In this document: piece after piece, positions 33,275-45,650 of the stretch
Numbering within the stretch: position 1 is the first letter of the stretch
Layout of the letters: every line of letters begins with the position of its first letter
Assembly (NCBI GenBank): GCA_963971535.1
Contig: OZ020587.1
Location: 156,272,177-156,336,176 of the forward strand
Direction: 5' to 3'
Origin: Notolepis coatsorum
Taxonomy: Eukaryota > Chordata > Actinopteri > Aulopiformes > Paralepididae
DNA length: 64,000 nt
The notes under the pieces: generated by a model
Seen by the model: the letters and a program-made list of their open reading frames with translations, nothing else
Databases searched by the model: none
Told to the model about the DNA's origin: nothing
Position numbers and translations under genes: made by a program

Positions 33275-33564
33275 CAAGTCAAGTCAAGAGTTTTATTTGT
33301 CACGGCATACAAGCATACAGTGAAATGCGAGTGGTCATGCCCGCAGCGATTGTGCAATAATACAAGTAATAAAAATAAGAATAAGACATAGAATGAGACA
33401 TTATAAAGGTATAATGTACATAAAGTTTACAAAAAGCATGGTAAAGACATGCTAAGGTCCTGCGATAGTGCAATACAGTGATAGCTACGGATGAGGCACT
33501 GGGTCTTATGTACACTACTATACAAATACTATACAATATACAGTTATACTATATATGCTATATG
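33275..33564 (-). mobile_element. LINE 3' end, antisense (copy 1)
   Basis: CAAGTCAAGTCAAG followed by TTTTATTTGTCACGGC is the inverse of a LINE 3' end with a (CTTGA)n-type tail. In copy 2 (38051-38340) it is continuous, across the inserted LTR element, with the LINE RT at 49670-50970. Confidence 0.8.
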
Positions 33565-34628
33565 CAGAGTCCCCTTCCACCATCACAACATCCCATTATA
33601 TCCAAAGGCCCAGCGTCTCTGTGTGATGACATCAGCAGCTGTGTTTCTCCAATCACAGCCTCTCTACATTTGAATGCAAATAGGGGGTTGTCCTTACACA
33701 GCCAACTGAACCTTCCTTTGTTCTCCAGTCAGAGACCCAAACCATCTAACAACCCAATTTGAGGTATTCATTTCATAATACATATATTTGAATTATAATT
33801 GATCACATAAACACAGAGATATTATACTTGTACACATTCTTTTATCATTAAGACTAATTTCACCTTAAGTGAAACTAATCTTCTTCTACAAGGGACATAA
33901 ATCTGTACCACAAAGTCTGCTGACTTTCAGTGAATTGCTACCAGGTCTAATCATTCTTTTAGCTTACATCAATATCTTCTATACAGTTTCATTAATAATA
34001 TGCTTTTATACAGTTTAGTATGCACATATTTAAGTATTTGCCAATGTAGTTTCAAACTTGACCCTCATTTCAAACTCTGTGATTCTCAGCCATAAACCTG
34101 GCCTATTTATTTAATTCAGAATTATTACCACAATATAAACAGGCCTAATTGTAGTTCATATCAAACTAATCTAAGTGTGTTACTAGACATTTGAAGATGT
34201 ACTTAGTATTAATCAAGGCAGGAGCATGCCAGGTGGTCACATGTGTTTATTACTTATTACTTACTAGGAGACCAAATGGTGGTCACATGTGTTTAACTAG
34301 GGCTTATCTGAACTCCTTCCTGTCCCCCACCCTGACGAACCCAGGTGGCGAACCTTTGTTCTAAAACCCCCTAAGGGGAAGTAGGTTATCTTGTTCAAAC
34401 AGTTCCTGATCGTTTCCAGCCGGCTGTTGAGTGGCCCGACACCCAACTCTTTTGTGAGGGGTCTTGCGTTAGTAAATAACCCTATCTATTTTAGTGAGAC
34501 AGGGCAAAAGGTTGGAGTAATTTGATCACCAGAAGAATGTATTTGGTTGGCTGACTAGTAGTGCAGCTGTTTTCCTAATCAAAACTTACAATGAAGTTTA
34601 GGATCTATATCTATTAAAAACGACTACA
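33565..34628 (-). repeat. Partial LTR (duplicated copy 1)
   Basis: 1064 bp identical in layout to 38341-39404 and matching 48387-49450 of the complete LTR without length change. It lacks the 448 bp at the TG end. 689 bp of the element interior follow (34629-35317) until the duplication edge. Confidence 0.9.
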
Positions 34629-35317
34629 GTTTCCACACTCGGATAGTTTATCTATCCTTAATTATGTCGAACATAGATCTTAACTTCTACTTACTACTAT
34701 CTGGATCAGAATTAAGACATTTTAAATCATACTTGGATAAAATACATATGGTTTGCCACACTCGGATTCTAAAAATCAACCCCACATTCTTTTTCTATAT
34801 CTCTCTTATGTATAATTATAAACTCAAACACCTTTATTAGCAGTTTCGGTTTTTGTGCCCCGTGTACAGTCTTTGACACGCTGTTTCGTACCAGGATCAA
34901 TTTCCACTGGTTTCCAATGTGGTTTGTCAAATTCTGACTTGGAGCAGTGAGGAGGGGGGGGTCAATGTTTTCTAGATCGACCTGGCCGCCTCCTTATTTC
35001 TCAGAGCTGGTGCAGTTCACGACTGTTGAATGCTACCACCAACTCTGGGAGGTGGAATTAGAAAGCCAATTGCCTTTCTATCACACCCCGTCTTCTGTCG
35101 AGACCTCATGCCTCGTGTTGAACTCTATAGGGGTAGGACCCCCTGCTGTATTGCTCTGTCGCTGTCACAGCTGTGAGGAGGTCGTCGCTGGCTGCTCAAC
35201 CCCCGTTGACCCTCGGATTAGTGGAAGAGGTTTGCTTCTCTCCCCCTCCGCCTGGTCGTTGATAGGGGCGATAGCAGCTCCACCCTTTCGCTTGTTGACC
35301 CCCTGGTCAATTGCTAA

Positions 35318-35447
35318 TCAGCATTTGCAAGTAAAGAATCACTTCCTGTTAAGCATGTGTTTTTCCAAAATTGTATTGGATCTGGCAGTCATAGTTTGGC
35401 CTATCAATGATCTAAATGACTAAAAAATGACTAAAAATGACTAAAAA
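35318..35447. other. Duplication junction with templated insert
   Basis: Between the two copies lie 103 bp taken from 28073-28175 (106 bp if the shared TAA is counted) and then a 27-bp slipped repeat of TAAAAAATGAC-like units leading into copy 2. The combination of copied distant sequence, microhomology and slippage is characteristic of replication-based rearrangement. Confidence 0.9.
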
Positions 35448-38400
35448 ACAAATGTTTTTACTTGAGTATACCATCGTGACACACACTGAGTCGGGGCGGC
35501 GTGGCTCAGGGGTAGAGCGGGTCGTCCAATGATCGAAGGGTTGGTGGTTCGAATCCGGCTCAAGCCCATGTCCATCCCACTGCCGTTGTGTCCTTGGGCA
35601 AGACACTTAACCTACTTGCCTCGTATGAATGTGTATGCATGTGAATGAATGTTGGTGGTGGTCGGAGGGGCCGTAGGCGATGATTATTCGCCACGCTTCC
35701 GTGAGTCTGCTTCAGGGCAGCTCTGGCTGCAATTGTAGCTTACCACCACCGGTATGACTGTGTTATGAACGAATAATGGACTCTGTAAGCGCTCTGGGGT
35801 CTCTGGGGTGTCACAAAGAGCGCTATATAAATCCAATCTATTATTATTATTATTATTATTATTTCAGTCTGGCTTTCTATGGGGATGTTGCCAGATTAGC
35901 TTGAGAAGTCTAAAATCCTTCATATACTTAATGATTATATCCCAACCTGGCAACTGGGAACGTAAAACTCCTCAGTAACTGCGCAGTCAGCCCAGAAAGG
36001 TTCCCAAAATGAAATAAATATTCTTGAAAATGTCTCTCCATCTAGTGTGAAATATTTCCCATTTAAGACTAAAAGCCACAGCAGCAATCACCATGCATCT
36101 CTCTCTCAGTGTAACTAGCATAATATTTGCAGTTGAGTCACAGTTGTGATGTAATTGGTATTTGGATGATATATATGAATATTTTATTATGGCACTTGTG
36201 TCTTATGAAGTTGATTGTGAGCTATGAGCTACAAAGAATGATTAAAGGTCATTGTATTGTATTTCTATCCATCTGTAGTGTTTTCCCAGTCTTAATACTG
36301 TCAGGTATGTTGATTGCATTTAATGTAACACGGCATATGGGCTGTTTGAGTATTTAGACCATCTTTTCTTGAATAATAAACTGGATCATACGATGCTTCT
36401 TGTCAGTTGTGATATGATATTTACTATATATGATAAACTGTTGTTTTCCCACCATGTATGGCAGGCCATTTTTATAAAGGTGAAGGGTCAAAAGACACAT
36501 GAAAATAGCCATGCCGGGGCGTTTGAAGCCTTTTTACAACGCATCCGCGTTTCCGGGTTCCCGTTTTGCGCTCTGATTGGCCAGGTCATGTGACATGAGC
36601 GCCAATCGTGGGACGGCAAGTTTCTACACTGGTTAAGCTTAGGCACTCTTCGAAGTTGGTTAAGGTTAAAGTTTGTCTTAGAGCGTGACGGCAAGTTCTT
36701 TCGCCGGTTAAGCTTAGGCACTCTTTCGAAGTTGGTTAAGGTTAGAGTTTGTCTTAGAGCATGGCGATAGAACGCCAGGTAGTTTGCAGGCTCTTCGACG
36801 CGGAAATGGGCAAACACGCTATTGGGCGCACATGTCACATGACCTGGTCAATCAGAGCGCCGGAAACGCGGATGCGTTGTAAAAAGGCTACACGCTGCCG
36901 GGGCACCCAAGTGGCGACCCATGTAACGTGCTGCGCCGCGAAGCGGCCGACCCGGGTTCGATTCCCGGACCCGTCGTCATTTGCCGAATGTCTTCCCCCC
37001 CCGCTCTGTCTCCCGTTCTTCCTCTCTCTCTCTCTCTACCGGACTGCCCGGTAGTAAAAACAATACAAAAATCTACCAAAAACATAATACATTTTTTTTA
37101 TAAATAAATAAATAGCCATGCCAATTTATCCCTATGGTTAACTCGTCTTGGAGGCATGACTTTGACTATACACGTTGATATTAGTGCAGAGCTTTCACCA
37201 GCCAGCATGGCATCTACCACACCCACAGCTAGTGTCACAAGTGGTCACAGGATAGTTCCTGTGTTTTATTGATGTTTTTTTTTTTTTTTTTTTCTAGAGA
37301 CTGACTGCCATTACCCCCCCATGTTCTGTGAAGGCCTTACTAGGAATATTAACATTGACTATTTTTTATTAAAAAAAATTACCCAGGGACAGTGCACATT
37401 AATCAACATCTTCAGTTTCCACATCAATGTAAATGTGCCAGAGTTAGCTAATGAGCTAGTTTTCATCTGTAGTCCCTGTCTAACATGCATGTCTTTATGG
37501 TGTGTGAGGAAACCGGAGTACACAGGGAGAAAACGCAAACTCCACACAGAAAGTCCCCCTGCTGGGGTTCGAACCCAGGACCTTCTTGCTGTGAGGCAGC
37601 AGTGCCACCGTGCCGTCCTATGGGTTGCACCAATCCTGGTTTAGACCTAATCTATGGTTAGTAAATCAGCGTTTAACTTGTTTATATTTAATCAGAGATG
37701 TGTTGCACATCTTAATTTTAACCTTGGATTAATTAAACAGGTTTAAACAATGATTAAATAGGATAAATTCATGTTGGATTACTTGTAAACAACTTGGAAC
37801 AAATTTCTCTAACCTTTTCAAGTAAAACCCATCTGTTATTACTGCGCTCTGGTGAAGGATATGGCTGGCTTTTGTTGTGAGTATAAAAAGTGAATTAAGT
37901 ATGTGGATACCTTTATTCATGGCCTTAAAAAGTGTTTAGTTTAACCTCTTAATGTTCCGGCAGCCCGCCTGCATCGCAGCACATTTGCCCTTGTCTGTCG
38001 CCATCATGCTGTGTTATTGTCTTTCAACCAACACCGGTTGAAAGCTAAAACAAGTCAAGTCAAGAGTTTTATTTGTCACGGCATACAAGCATACAGTGAA
38101 ATGCAGGTGGTCATGCCCGCAGCGATTGTGCAATAATACAAGTAATAAAAATAAGAATAAGACATAGAATGAGACATTATAAAGGTATAATGTACATAAA
38201 GTTTACAAAAAGCATGGTAAAGACATGCTAAGGTCCTGCGATAGTGCAATACAGTGATAGCTACGGATGAGGCACTGGGTCTTATGTACACTACTATACA
38301 AATACTATACAATATACAGTTATACTATATATGCTATATGCAGAGTCCCCTTCCACCATCACAACATCCCATTATATCCAAAGGCCCAGCGTCTCTGTGT

Positions 38401-40093
38401 GATGACATCAGCAGCTGTGTTTCTCCAATCACAGCCTCTCTACATTTGAATGCAAATAGGGGGTTGTCCTTACACAGCCAACTGAACCTTCCTTTGTTCT
38501 CCAGTCAGAGACCCAAACCATCTAACAACCCAATTTGAGGTATTCATTTCATAATACATATATTTGAATTATAATTGATCACATAAACACAGAGATATTA
38601 TACTTGTACACATTCTTTTATCATTAAGACTAATTTCACCTTAAGTGAAACTAATCTTCATCTACAAGGGATTTAAATCTGTACCACAAAGTCTGCTGAC
38701 TTTCAGTGAATTGCTACCAGGTCTAATCATTCTTTTAGCTTACATCAATATCTTCTATACAGTTTCATTAATAATATGCTTTTATACAGTTTAGTATGCA
38801 CATATTTAAGTATTTGCCAATGTAGTTTCAAACTTGACCCTCATTTCAAACTCTGTGATTCTCAGCCATAAACCTGGCCTATTTATTTAATTCAGAATTA
38901 TTACCACAATATAAACAGGCCTAATTGTAGTTCATATCAAACTAATCTAAGTGTGTTACTAGACATTTGAAGATGTACTTAGTATTAATCAAGGCAGGAG
39001 CATGCCAGGTGGTCACATGTGTTTATTACTTATTACTTACTAGGAGACCAAATGGTGGTCACATGTGTTTAACTAGGGCTTATCTGAACTCCTTCCTGTC
39101 CCCCACCCTGACGAACCCAGGTGGCGAACCTTTGTTCTAAAACCCCCTAAGGGGAAGTAGGTTATCTTGTTCAAACAGTTCCTGATCGTTTCCAGCCGGC
39201 TGTTGAGTGGCCCGACACCCAACTCTTTTGTGAGGGGTCTTGCGTTAGTAAATAACCCTATCTATTTTAGTGAGACAGGGCAAAAGGTTGGAGTAATTTG
39301 ATCACCAGAAGAATGTATTTGGTTGGCTGACTAGTAGTGCAGCTGTTTTCCTAATCAAAACTTACAATGAAGTTTAGGATCTATATCTATTAAAAACGAC
39401 TACAGTTTCCACACTCGGATAGTTTATCTATCCTTAATTATGTCGAACATAGATCTTAACTTCTACTTACTACTATCTGGATAAGAATTAAGACATTTTA
39501 AATCATACTTGGATAAAATACATATGGTTTGCCACACTCGGATTCTAAAAATCAACCCCACATTCTTTTTCTATATCTCTCTTATGTATAATTATAAACT
39601 CAAACACCTTTATTAGCAGTTTCGGTTTTTGTGCCCCGTGTACAGTCTTTGACACGCTGTTTCGTACCAGGATCAATTTCCACTGGTTTCCAATGTGGTT
39701 TGTCAAATTCTGACTTGGAGCAGTGAGGAGGGGGGGGTCAATGTTTTCTAGATCGACCTGGCCTCCTCCTTATTTCTCAGAGCTGGTGCAGTTCACGACT
39801 GTTGAATGCTACCACCAACTCTGGGAGGTGGAATTAGAAAGCCAATTGCCTTTCTATCACACCCCGTCTTCTGTCGAGACCTCATGCCTCGTGTTGAACT
39901 CTATAGGGGTAGGACCCCCTGCTGTATTGCTCTGTCGCTGTCACAGCTGTGAGGAGGTCGTCGCTGGCTGCTCAACCCCTGTTGACCCTCGGATTAGTGG
40001 AAGAGGTTTGCTTCTCTCCCCCTCCGCCTGGTCGTTGATAGGGGCGATAGCAGCTCCACCCTTTCGCTTGTTGACCCCCTGGTCAATTGCTAA
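35448..40093. repeat. 4.65-kb duplication, copy 2
   Basis: The counterpart of 30672-35317. It continues at the right into the interior of the LTR element (GGCCTTGCAGCC after TTGCTAA), so this copy keeps the original right-hand context while copy 1 keeps the left-hand one. Confidence 0.93.
38341..39404 (-). repeat. 3' LTR of the large element, missing its outer 448 bp
   Basis: 1064 bp collinear with 48387-49450, ending ACTACA. On the - strand the sequence just before it reads GAGTGTGGAAAC, a weak polypurine tract. The same truncation is present in the copy at 33565, so it predates the duplication. Confidence 0.88.
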
Positions 40094-41685
40094 GGCCTTG
40101 CAGCCTGTCTGTTGACAGCCGGAGTTGTTGATAAGGCCTAGCAGCCTGTCTCCTCGTAGGTTGCCTGTCGTTTGGCTCCTCTCGTTCCCCTCCGAAGCCT
40201 CAAGACCCGGTCACTGCGTTGACCGGAACTCTCCACGCTTGAGAGTTAGGCTTCTCCTGGATCTCTAGGCGCCCTGCAGTGTTGTGATTCCCCATGGACC
40301 TCTGGGTAGACACTAGCCAGTGTCTGGTTCCCCAGTACCGATGGAATCCTTGGGTCTGCTTCGTACCACACTCGGATGCATGTCGGTTCCCCAATCTCCC
40401 ATTTGTATCCTGCAGTGAATATATATCGCTTCGGGACAGTGCAGGTTACTTCTACCACAACAATTGATTGAGAATCCATACTTTTCCTCCCTCAGACACT
40501 CTTTACTGGTCTGAGTTCTGACAACTTTCTTTTCCAAATCATTTTTCTATATGTTTGATGGCTTCTTGATCGTTAATATTCAAAATTTCAGAAAAATTCA
40601 CATGGCTCTCCTTATATTATGCTGTCCAAACAGTATAACCCACCACCCTTTGATGTGGAATAACATTCAAACATCATTACCTTCGTCCCTGGACAGCTGC
40701 TTCCGGGCTTGGACAGCCCCACAAGCCAATTATCAATTGCACATGTTCACACCCTACACAAAGACTAATCTGGCCAATAGCGACCAAAACCTACTGAGCT
40801 TATCAATGTACAGAGAATCATGCTTCCCAACACTTCACCAATCACGACACACCCCCAGAACCTAGATCCGGATTTTTAATGGGCGGAGAACAAAAATCCA
40901 TGAACCAGCTCTAGTCCATTCACTTCGTTCCCAGTCCATTTTATAGACATATACTACCCAGTCCTGATGTGTCGAGATCACTCCCAGCTTGCCAGGTCCC
41001 CTAAGAAAAAATATATAGAAAAGAAACAAAAAACAAACAAAGAAAACATGCCCAAAACAATAATTGAAAAAAATAAACCAAACTTGTGAGCATTTCTTTT
41101 TTCTTTTTAACTCACTCTTAGAAACAAAATTAACCTATTATCTAGAGGCTTATGCACCCCCGTATTAACTAAGAAACAAAAAGGGAAAAATCAAATGAAT
41201 AAACAAAATGAACGCTCCCGAATTGCTCGTACCACACTAGAAAAGAGAAATTCTGCAGAAATAAAAATAAACACCTATATCTATTGCTCATAACTGTTAA
41301 TATTCATCTATCAATACCATAAAAACCTAGGAACACCTATGGTTCTTTTTTAATTTCTTAATCATGCAGTCCACCCTTTGACAGATCTGAATGTTGATCA
41401 AGCATGGATAATCTATTGACCACTAGCTTCCGCAGTGTCACATCATCACACTGTCTAATATTGAATACCTAATATTAACTGTTTAACATGATTTGATTTT
41501 CTTGTTAGTCTGATTAGTTCATGCATTTGTCAGTTACTCACACATCCATTTTAGTAACTTCCATTCATAACCTAATCACCTAACCCCTCTATTTATTTTT
41601 TATTCTATTTTTATTCTAATCTAATCAGGAGCATATATTTTCATTCAATCTATTCCATCTTTACCCTAATCAGTTGCATATATTT
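39405..41685 (-). other. 3' interior of the large element, no gene
   Basis: About 2.3 kb between gag and the 3' LTR, where pol would be expected. No RT, RNase H or integrase motif is visible on the - strand. The + strand open frame at 39723-40115 runs opposite to the element and has no recognisable domain. Confidence 0.7.
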
Positions 41686-43050
41686 TTATTCTGCCGGTGG
41701 CCTCTGCAGACATGACCTTTGAAAATGACCTTTCAGTCCACAGATCCAGCAAACCTGTCCTTGTTCCCTGGGTTGTGGGACCCGGTGGGCCGCCCGCCTG
41801 TAATCGGATGGCCCCGGGGTCATCGGGTCCAGAGCATGTCCTTGCTGTCCGCCATGGTTCCCTTGAGCCTGTTCTGAGGAGAAAGCCACGTACCTATTTG
41901 GTTCAGTCACAGTTCCTTGAGCCTGTTGTTGGGAGGGGCCCGCTACCACTCCAGACAATGGGGCACACAGCATTGCTTGATCACGGTGGCCTAACACCGA
42001 CGCCCGAAACATGATCTCAATAGCTGTACCATCTAGTAGTGCAGTCTTTCTCGCCAGTTCTTGTTCCAATCTCTGAGTCTCGTGTGCGGCTTGACCGATC
42101 TCCAGCTGTGTCTTCATCAGATCTCGATGAACCGCCTCGTGTCGTTCGAACGCTGTTACAAACGCTCTCTGTTGTCTATAGGACGACGCCTCTTCCCCCA
42201 TCTCAGCGCAGGCGGTTTGACTTCCCATCGCTGGGCCCCGCCTCTCATCTTGGCTCTGGTGCTGAGGGGGTCCTAGACAGGGGGAGCTTGCGGGCCGTGG
42301 ACCCTGTACTTGATACCGACCTTGGTTTTGCCCACGACCACCTCCTCTGTTCCCCCCTCGAGTACCTCCCCTTCTGGCTCTATAGCCATTCTCACATTCC
42401 CATGAAATATGTCCGAGATTCCCGCACGTCCAACACACAATTGACTGTGCTCTGGATCCATTCGCACCCCCTCTTTCGTTTACACCTTGTCCCCGTGACT
42501 GCCCAGGTTTTCCCATTGGCCTTTGTTGTTGTTCTTGAGGGAGGCTCGTCCCCCGCTCTTCCTCCACCTTGGCCCTTGCTGCCTGGCTCCTAGTCAGCGG
42601 GCCACTTCTCTCAGTCTGGTACTGATGGTGGGGGTGGGGGAAACCTAGGCACGGGACACAGGTGGGCTGTAGAAACTGTTCATGTATTATCCCATACCTG
42701 TTGTCAGTCTCTATTCCCACCGTACGGCCAGCGTCAACTCCCTGGGACTGCTGTAACAACATCGCTCTCCTCAGTTGCTTTCATTGTCTCTTGGTTAACT
42801 GGCAGTCTCCCGCAACGGACACTTCAGCGTGGCTTGGCTCGGGTATTACAGTTGTCTCTGGGTCGCTTGCTGCAACGACCCCCTGTGGCGGAGTTAAAGA
42901 CATTATTTCCCGTCCCTCCATCACACTGGACTCAGGAGAGAGGTCGGTCACATTCCAGTCAATCAGGTTAACGTCACTGTTCCATTCGGTCAATGAAATG
43001 TCTGCAGAAGTTATCGGCATTCCCCCACCATTGGCCTGACTGTTGGCCAT
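41686..43050 (-). pseudogene. Gag-like protein with two CCHC zinc knuckles, one internal stop
   Basis: The frame starts MANSQANGGG at 43050, meets a TGA at 42783-42781 (codon 90) and stays open in the same frame to 41686, about 454 codons in all. Two CX2CX4HX4C knuckles, CWTCGNLGHISWEC and CWICGLKGHFQRSC, mark it as nucleic-acid binding and nucleocapsid-like. The second is near the C-terminus and they are about 230 residues apart. Between them is a Gly/Arg-rich tract (GGTRGGNRGGGRGQNQ) and a predicted coiled coil around RLEQELARKTALLD. A CLG-P-Q-ERxGP-SQ-A-EE block occurs twice, before the first knuckle and again after the Gly/Arg tract. I recognise no capsid domain by eye. Packaging of element RNA is the likely role. 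Confidence 0.75.
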
Positions 43051-44351
43051 TTTTATATTGCTTCTATCTATTACACTATGGTTTAACTGACCTAGACTAT
43101 TTGTCCAGTTTTGGTTACCCTATGTTTGCTCCTAATTGCTCTTATCAAAGTTAGTGAATCCGCTCTATATTACTCATTCACACGTGCTCTCATACACTCA
43201 AATTCCACCGTTTGGAAAGCAAGTTTCTCTGTATTTAAACTATCTTTACAAACTTGAGTTAATCTCACTCATACTGATATATTGGTGCAAACAGGAATTG
43301 ATAAATCGCTGTGTGTGATACTATACCCCGACTTTCAACAGTCCATTTGATTCCCCTGTCTGGAGTTCGGAATTGTCAGCACTGGCCTGTCCGCCCTGGA
43401 GCAGCTGTGAAGAGAGAAGAAAAAGCATACACTTAATTATCAGTGGCATTTCCCGTTCACAATCCATCATTTATCTTTAAGCATGGAATGTAGGGCTTCT
43501 TCTATACTAATATCACTTTAAGAGAGCATTTGTGCAATTTTCTTTTGAATTATCAACGACTCGGCCTTAATCGTTTTTCAGTTGTCTCCATCGGAAAACT
43601 GGATCTCCCAATCCCGTTGTCATGTTCCTTCTCACAACTCCGGGGAACCCTATATCGCATCAGCCTTTTCCCTTCTGTTGGTCAATCAGAAATTTGTTAT
43701 TTACAGCCTATCATTTCTAAACATTTGTACTGGATATGGTAATTTAGGTGAATAAACTCACTTTAACTCTTATAATTCAGGTGAATGAAAACACTTTAAC
43801 TCTTATTGCACTTTGCAAATGACTGTGTATATTTAATTCTAATCTTTCCTTCCATGTGTAACTATATTTATTTCTATTACTAAGAAAACCTAAAAATGTA
43901 TTCCGCTCACATCACATTTTACATATCAGTAATACTCATATTTCACACATAATTTTGCACACAATTACTACACACTCCCCCGTAACACCTAACCACTTAG
44001 GTGTTAAACCCACTGCTCACGAGAATAGAAACCAATTTTCAGTGCCTTATGTTACTGAATCCTCGTGCATTCGGAACAGTGTCGCATACAACCTGTTTAT
44101 TAAACCACAGGTGCCGACACTACCCCCACATTGAAATCCCTGCAGACCAATGACATCTCACTGGTCAACCTGACTTGTGGCCCACGGCGTCACCCCCAGT
44201 TTGCAACCTGGAACGCGAAACCCCGGGCCTCCTACTCAAGGATATCCAAAGTTCATACAACTCTCAACCGCTGCTGCCCACACACAGCACCTCCGACACC
44301 AAACAACCACCGTAACCACCTTCACCCAAATATCCACACACAATACAACCC

Positions 44352-44570
44352 AATGCGCACAGTGTGGCAGCGAGCCTCTGACGAGTGCACGCATAGCGCA
44401 TCCCCGTTAATGCGCGGTGGCAGACAACGAGCCCACCCCCGTCACGACGTCTAGCAGTCCCGTACCCCCGTTAAAATGAAAAATGTGCGCAGTGTGGCAG
44501 CGAGCATCGACGAGTCGCACACATAGCGCATCCCCGTCAATGCGTGGAGGCAGACAGTGAGCCACGACGA
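44352..44570. repeat. Direct repeat in the element leader
   Basis: Two diverged copies of a block with GTGTGGCAGCGAGC, CATAGCGCATCCCCGT and GGCAGACA lie about 128 bp apart. Confidence 0.75.
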
Positions 44571-45109
44571 TCTGTCTACCCACACCCCCTTCGCAGGCGC
44601 AGCCGAGCAGAGTAAACATGCTCCGACTTACGGCCCACCAACATGAACGCCACACAAAAAACACCGACACAGAGTCCACCGCGTTGCCCCGTGTCAGCAG
44701 CGCTACACTTCTCCGTTAAGTCAAGAGACCGGAAGGCGGCCGGAGACCTGGAGAGAGCCAGAGAGTACGGCCCCATCGCCGGTTGAGTACGACAACATTG
44801 CCCTAACGCCAGCCAATACCACTACCAGCACTAGAAAGTCCCTACAAATAACAATAAAACTGAATATGGAACAACAACATACACTAAACAAGTCCCAAAC
44901 CCAACCAACTGCCTTTGAATCCTACAGTAAACAGCAATAAACAATAAATCTAGCAATACACTGCGTTTGAAACCTATAAAGAACAACCATAAACAATACA
45001 TAAGTCCAAGCTAGGAGAGAAAGAGAGAGCGTTTTGGATGGAAGAGAGGTGGTGGAGGAACGAGATTCCTCGTTCATATAACACCTCATTACAATATAGC
45101 CTGTGCCAG

Positions 45110-45537
45110 GGAGGGAGGGAGAGAGAGAGAGAGAGGGTGGGGGGTGAGAGAGGGAGAGAGAGGGGGGGGTGAGAGAGGGAGGGAGAGAGAGGGAGGGAGA
45201 GAGAGAGAGAGGGGGGAAAGGGAGAGAGAGGGCGTAAGAGAGAGAGAGAGGGGGGGGGGGGTGAGAGAGAGAGGGAACGAGAGAGAGAGAGAGGGGGGGG
45301 GGTGAGAGAGGGAAGGAGAGAGAGAGAGCGAGAGAGAGAGAGAGAGGGGGGGGGGGTGAGAGAGGGAAGGAGAGAGAGAGAGCGAGAGAGAGAGAGAGGG
45401 GGGGGGGGTGAGAGAGGGAAGGAGAGAGAGAGAGCGAGAGAGAGAGAGAGAGAGGGGGGGGTGAGAGAGGGAAGGAGAGAGAGAGCGAGAGAGAGAGAGA
45501 GAGGGGGGGGGGGTGAGAGAGGGAAGGAGAGAGAGGG

Positions 45538-45592
<55 letters not shown>

Positions 45593-45650
45593 TGAGAGGG
45601 AGGGAGAGAGAGGGAAAGAGAGGGAGGGAGAGAGAGAGGTGGGGGAGAGG
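45110..45650. repeat. GA-rich array with higher-order units
   Basis: About 540 bp of (GA)n broken regularly by G7-G11 runs followed by GTGAGAGAGGGAAGGAGAG. Units of roughly 55-60 bp recur six or more times between 45290 and 45600. The strand asymmetry is total (purine-only), which favours triplex or H-DNA. The long Pro/Leu/Ser frames on the - strand are translation of this repeat. Confidence 0.93.

Larger units (their letters stand above)
30672..35317. repeat. 4.65-kb duplication, copy 1
   Basis: 4646 bp that recur at 35448-40093 at an offset of 4776, with a few substitutions and small repeat-length differences. It contains a V-SINE-type SINE, a fold-back MITE, two other SINEs, a LINE tail, a partial LTR and 689 bp of LTR-element interior. 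Its right edge ends at TTGCTAA (35311-35317). Confidence 0.93.

Noticed and set aside
34947-35423. 158-codon + strand frame, also at 39723-40115
   Set aside because: It runs opposite to the LTR element containing it, its end changes at the duplication junction, and no domain is visible.
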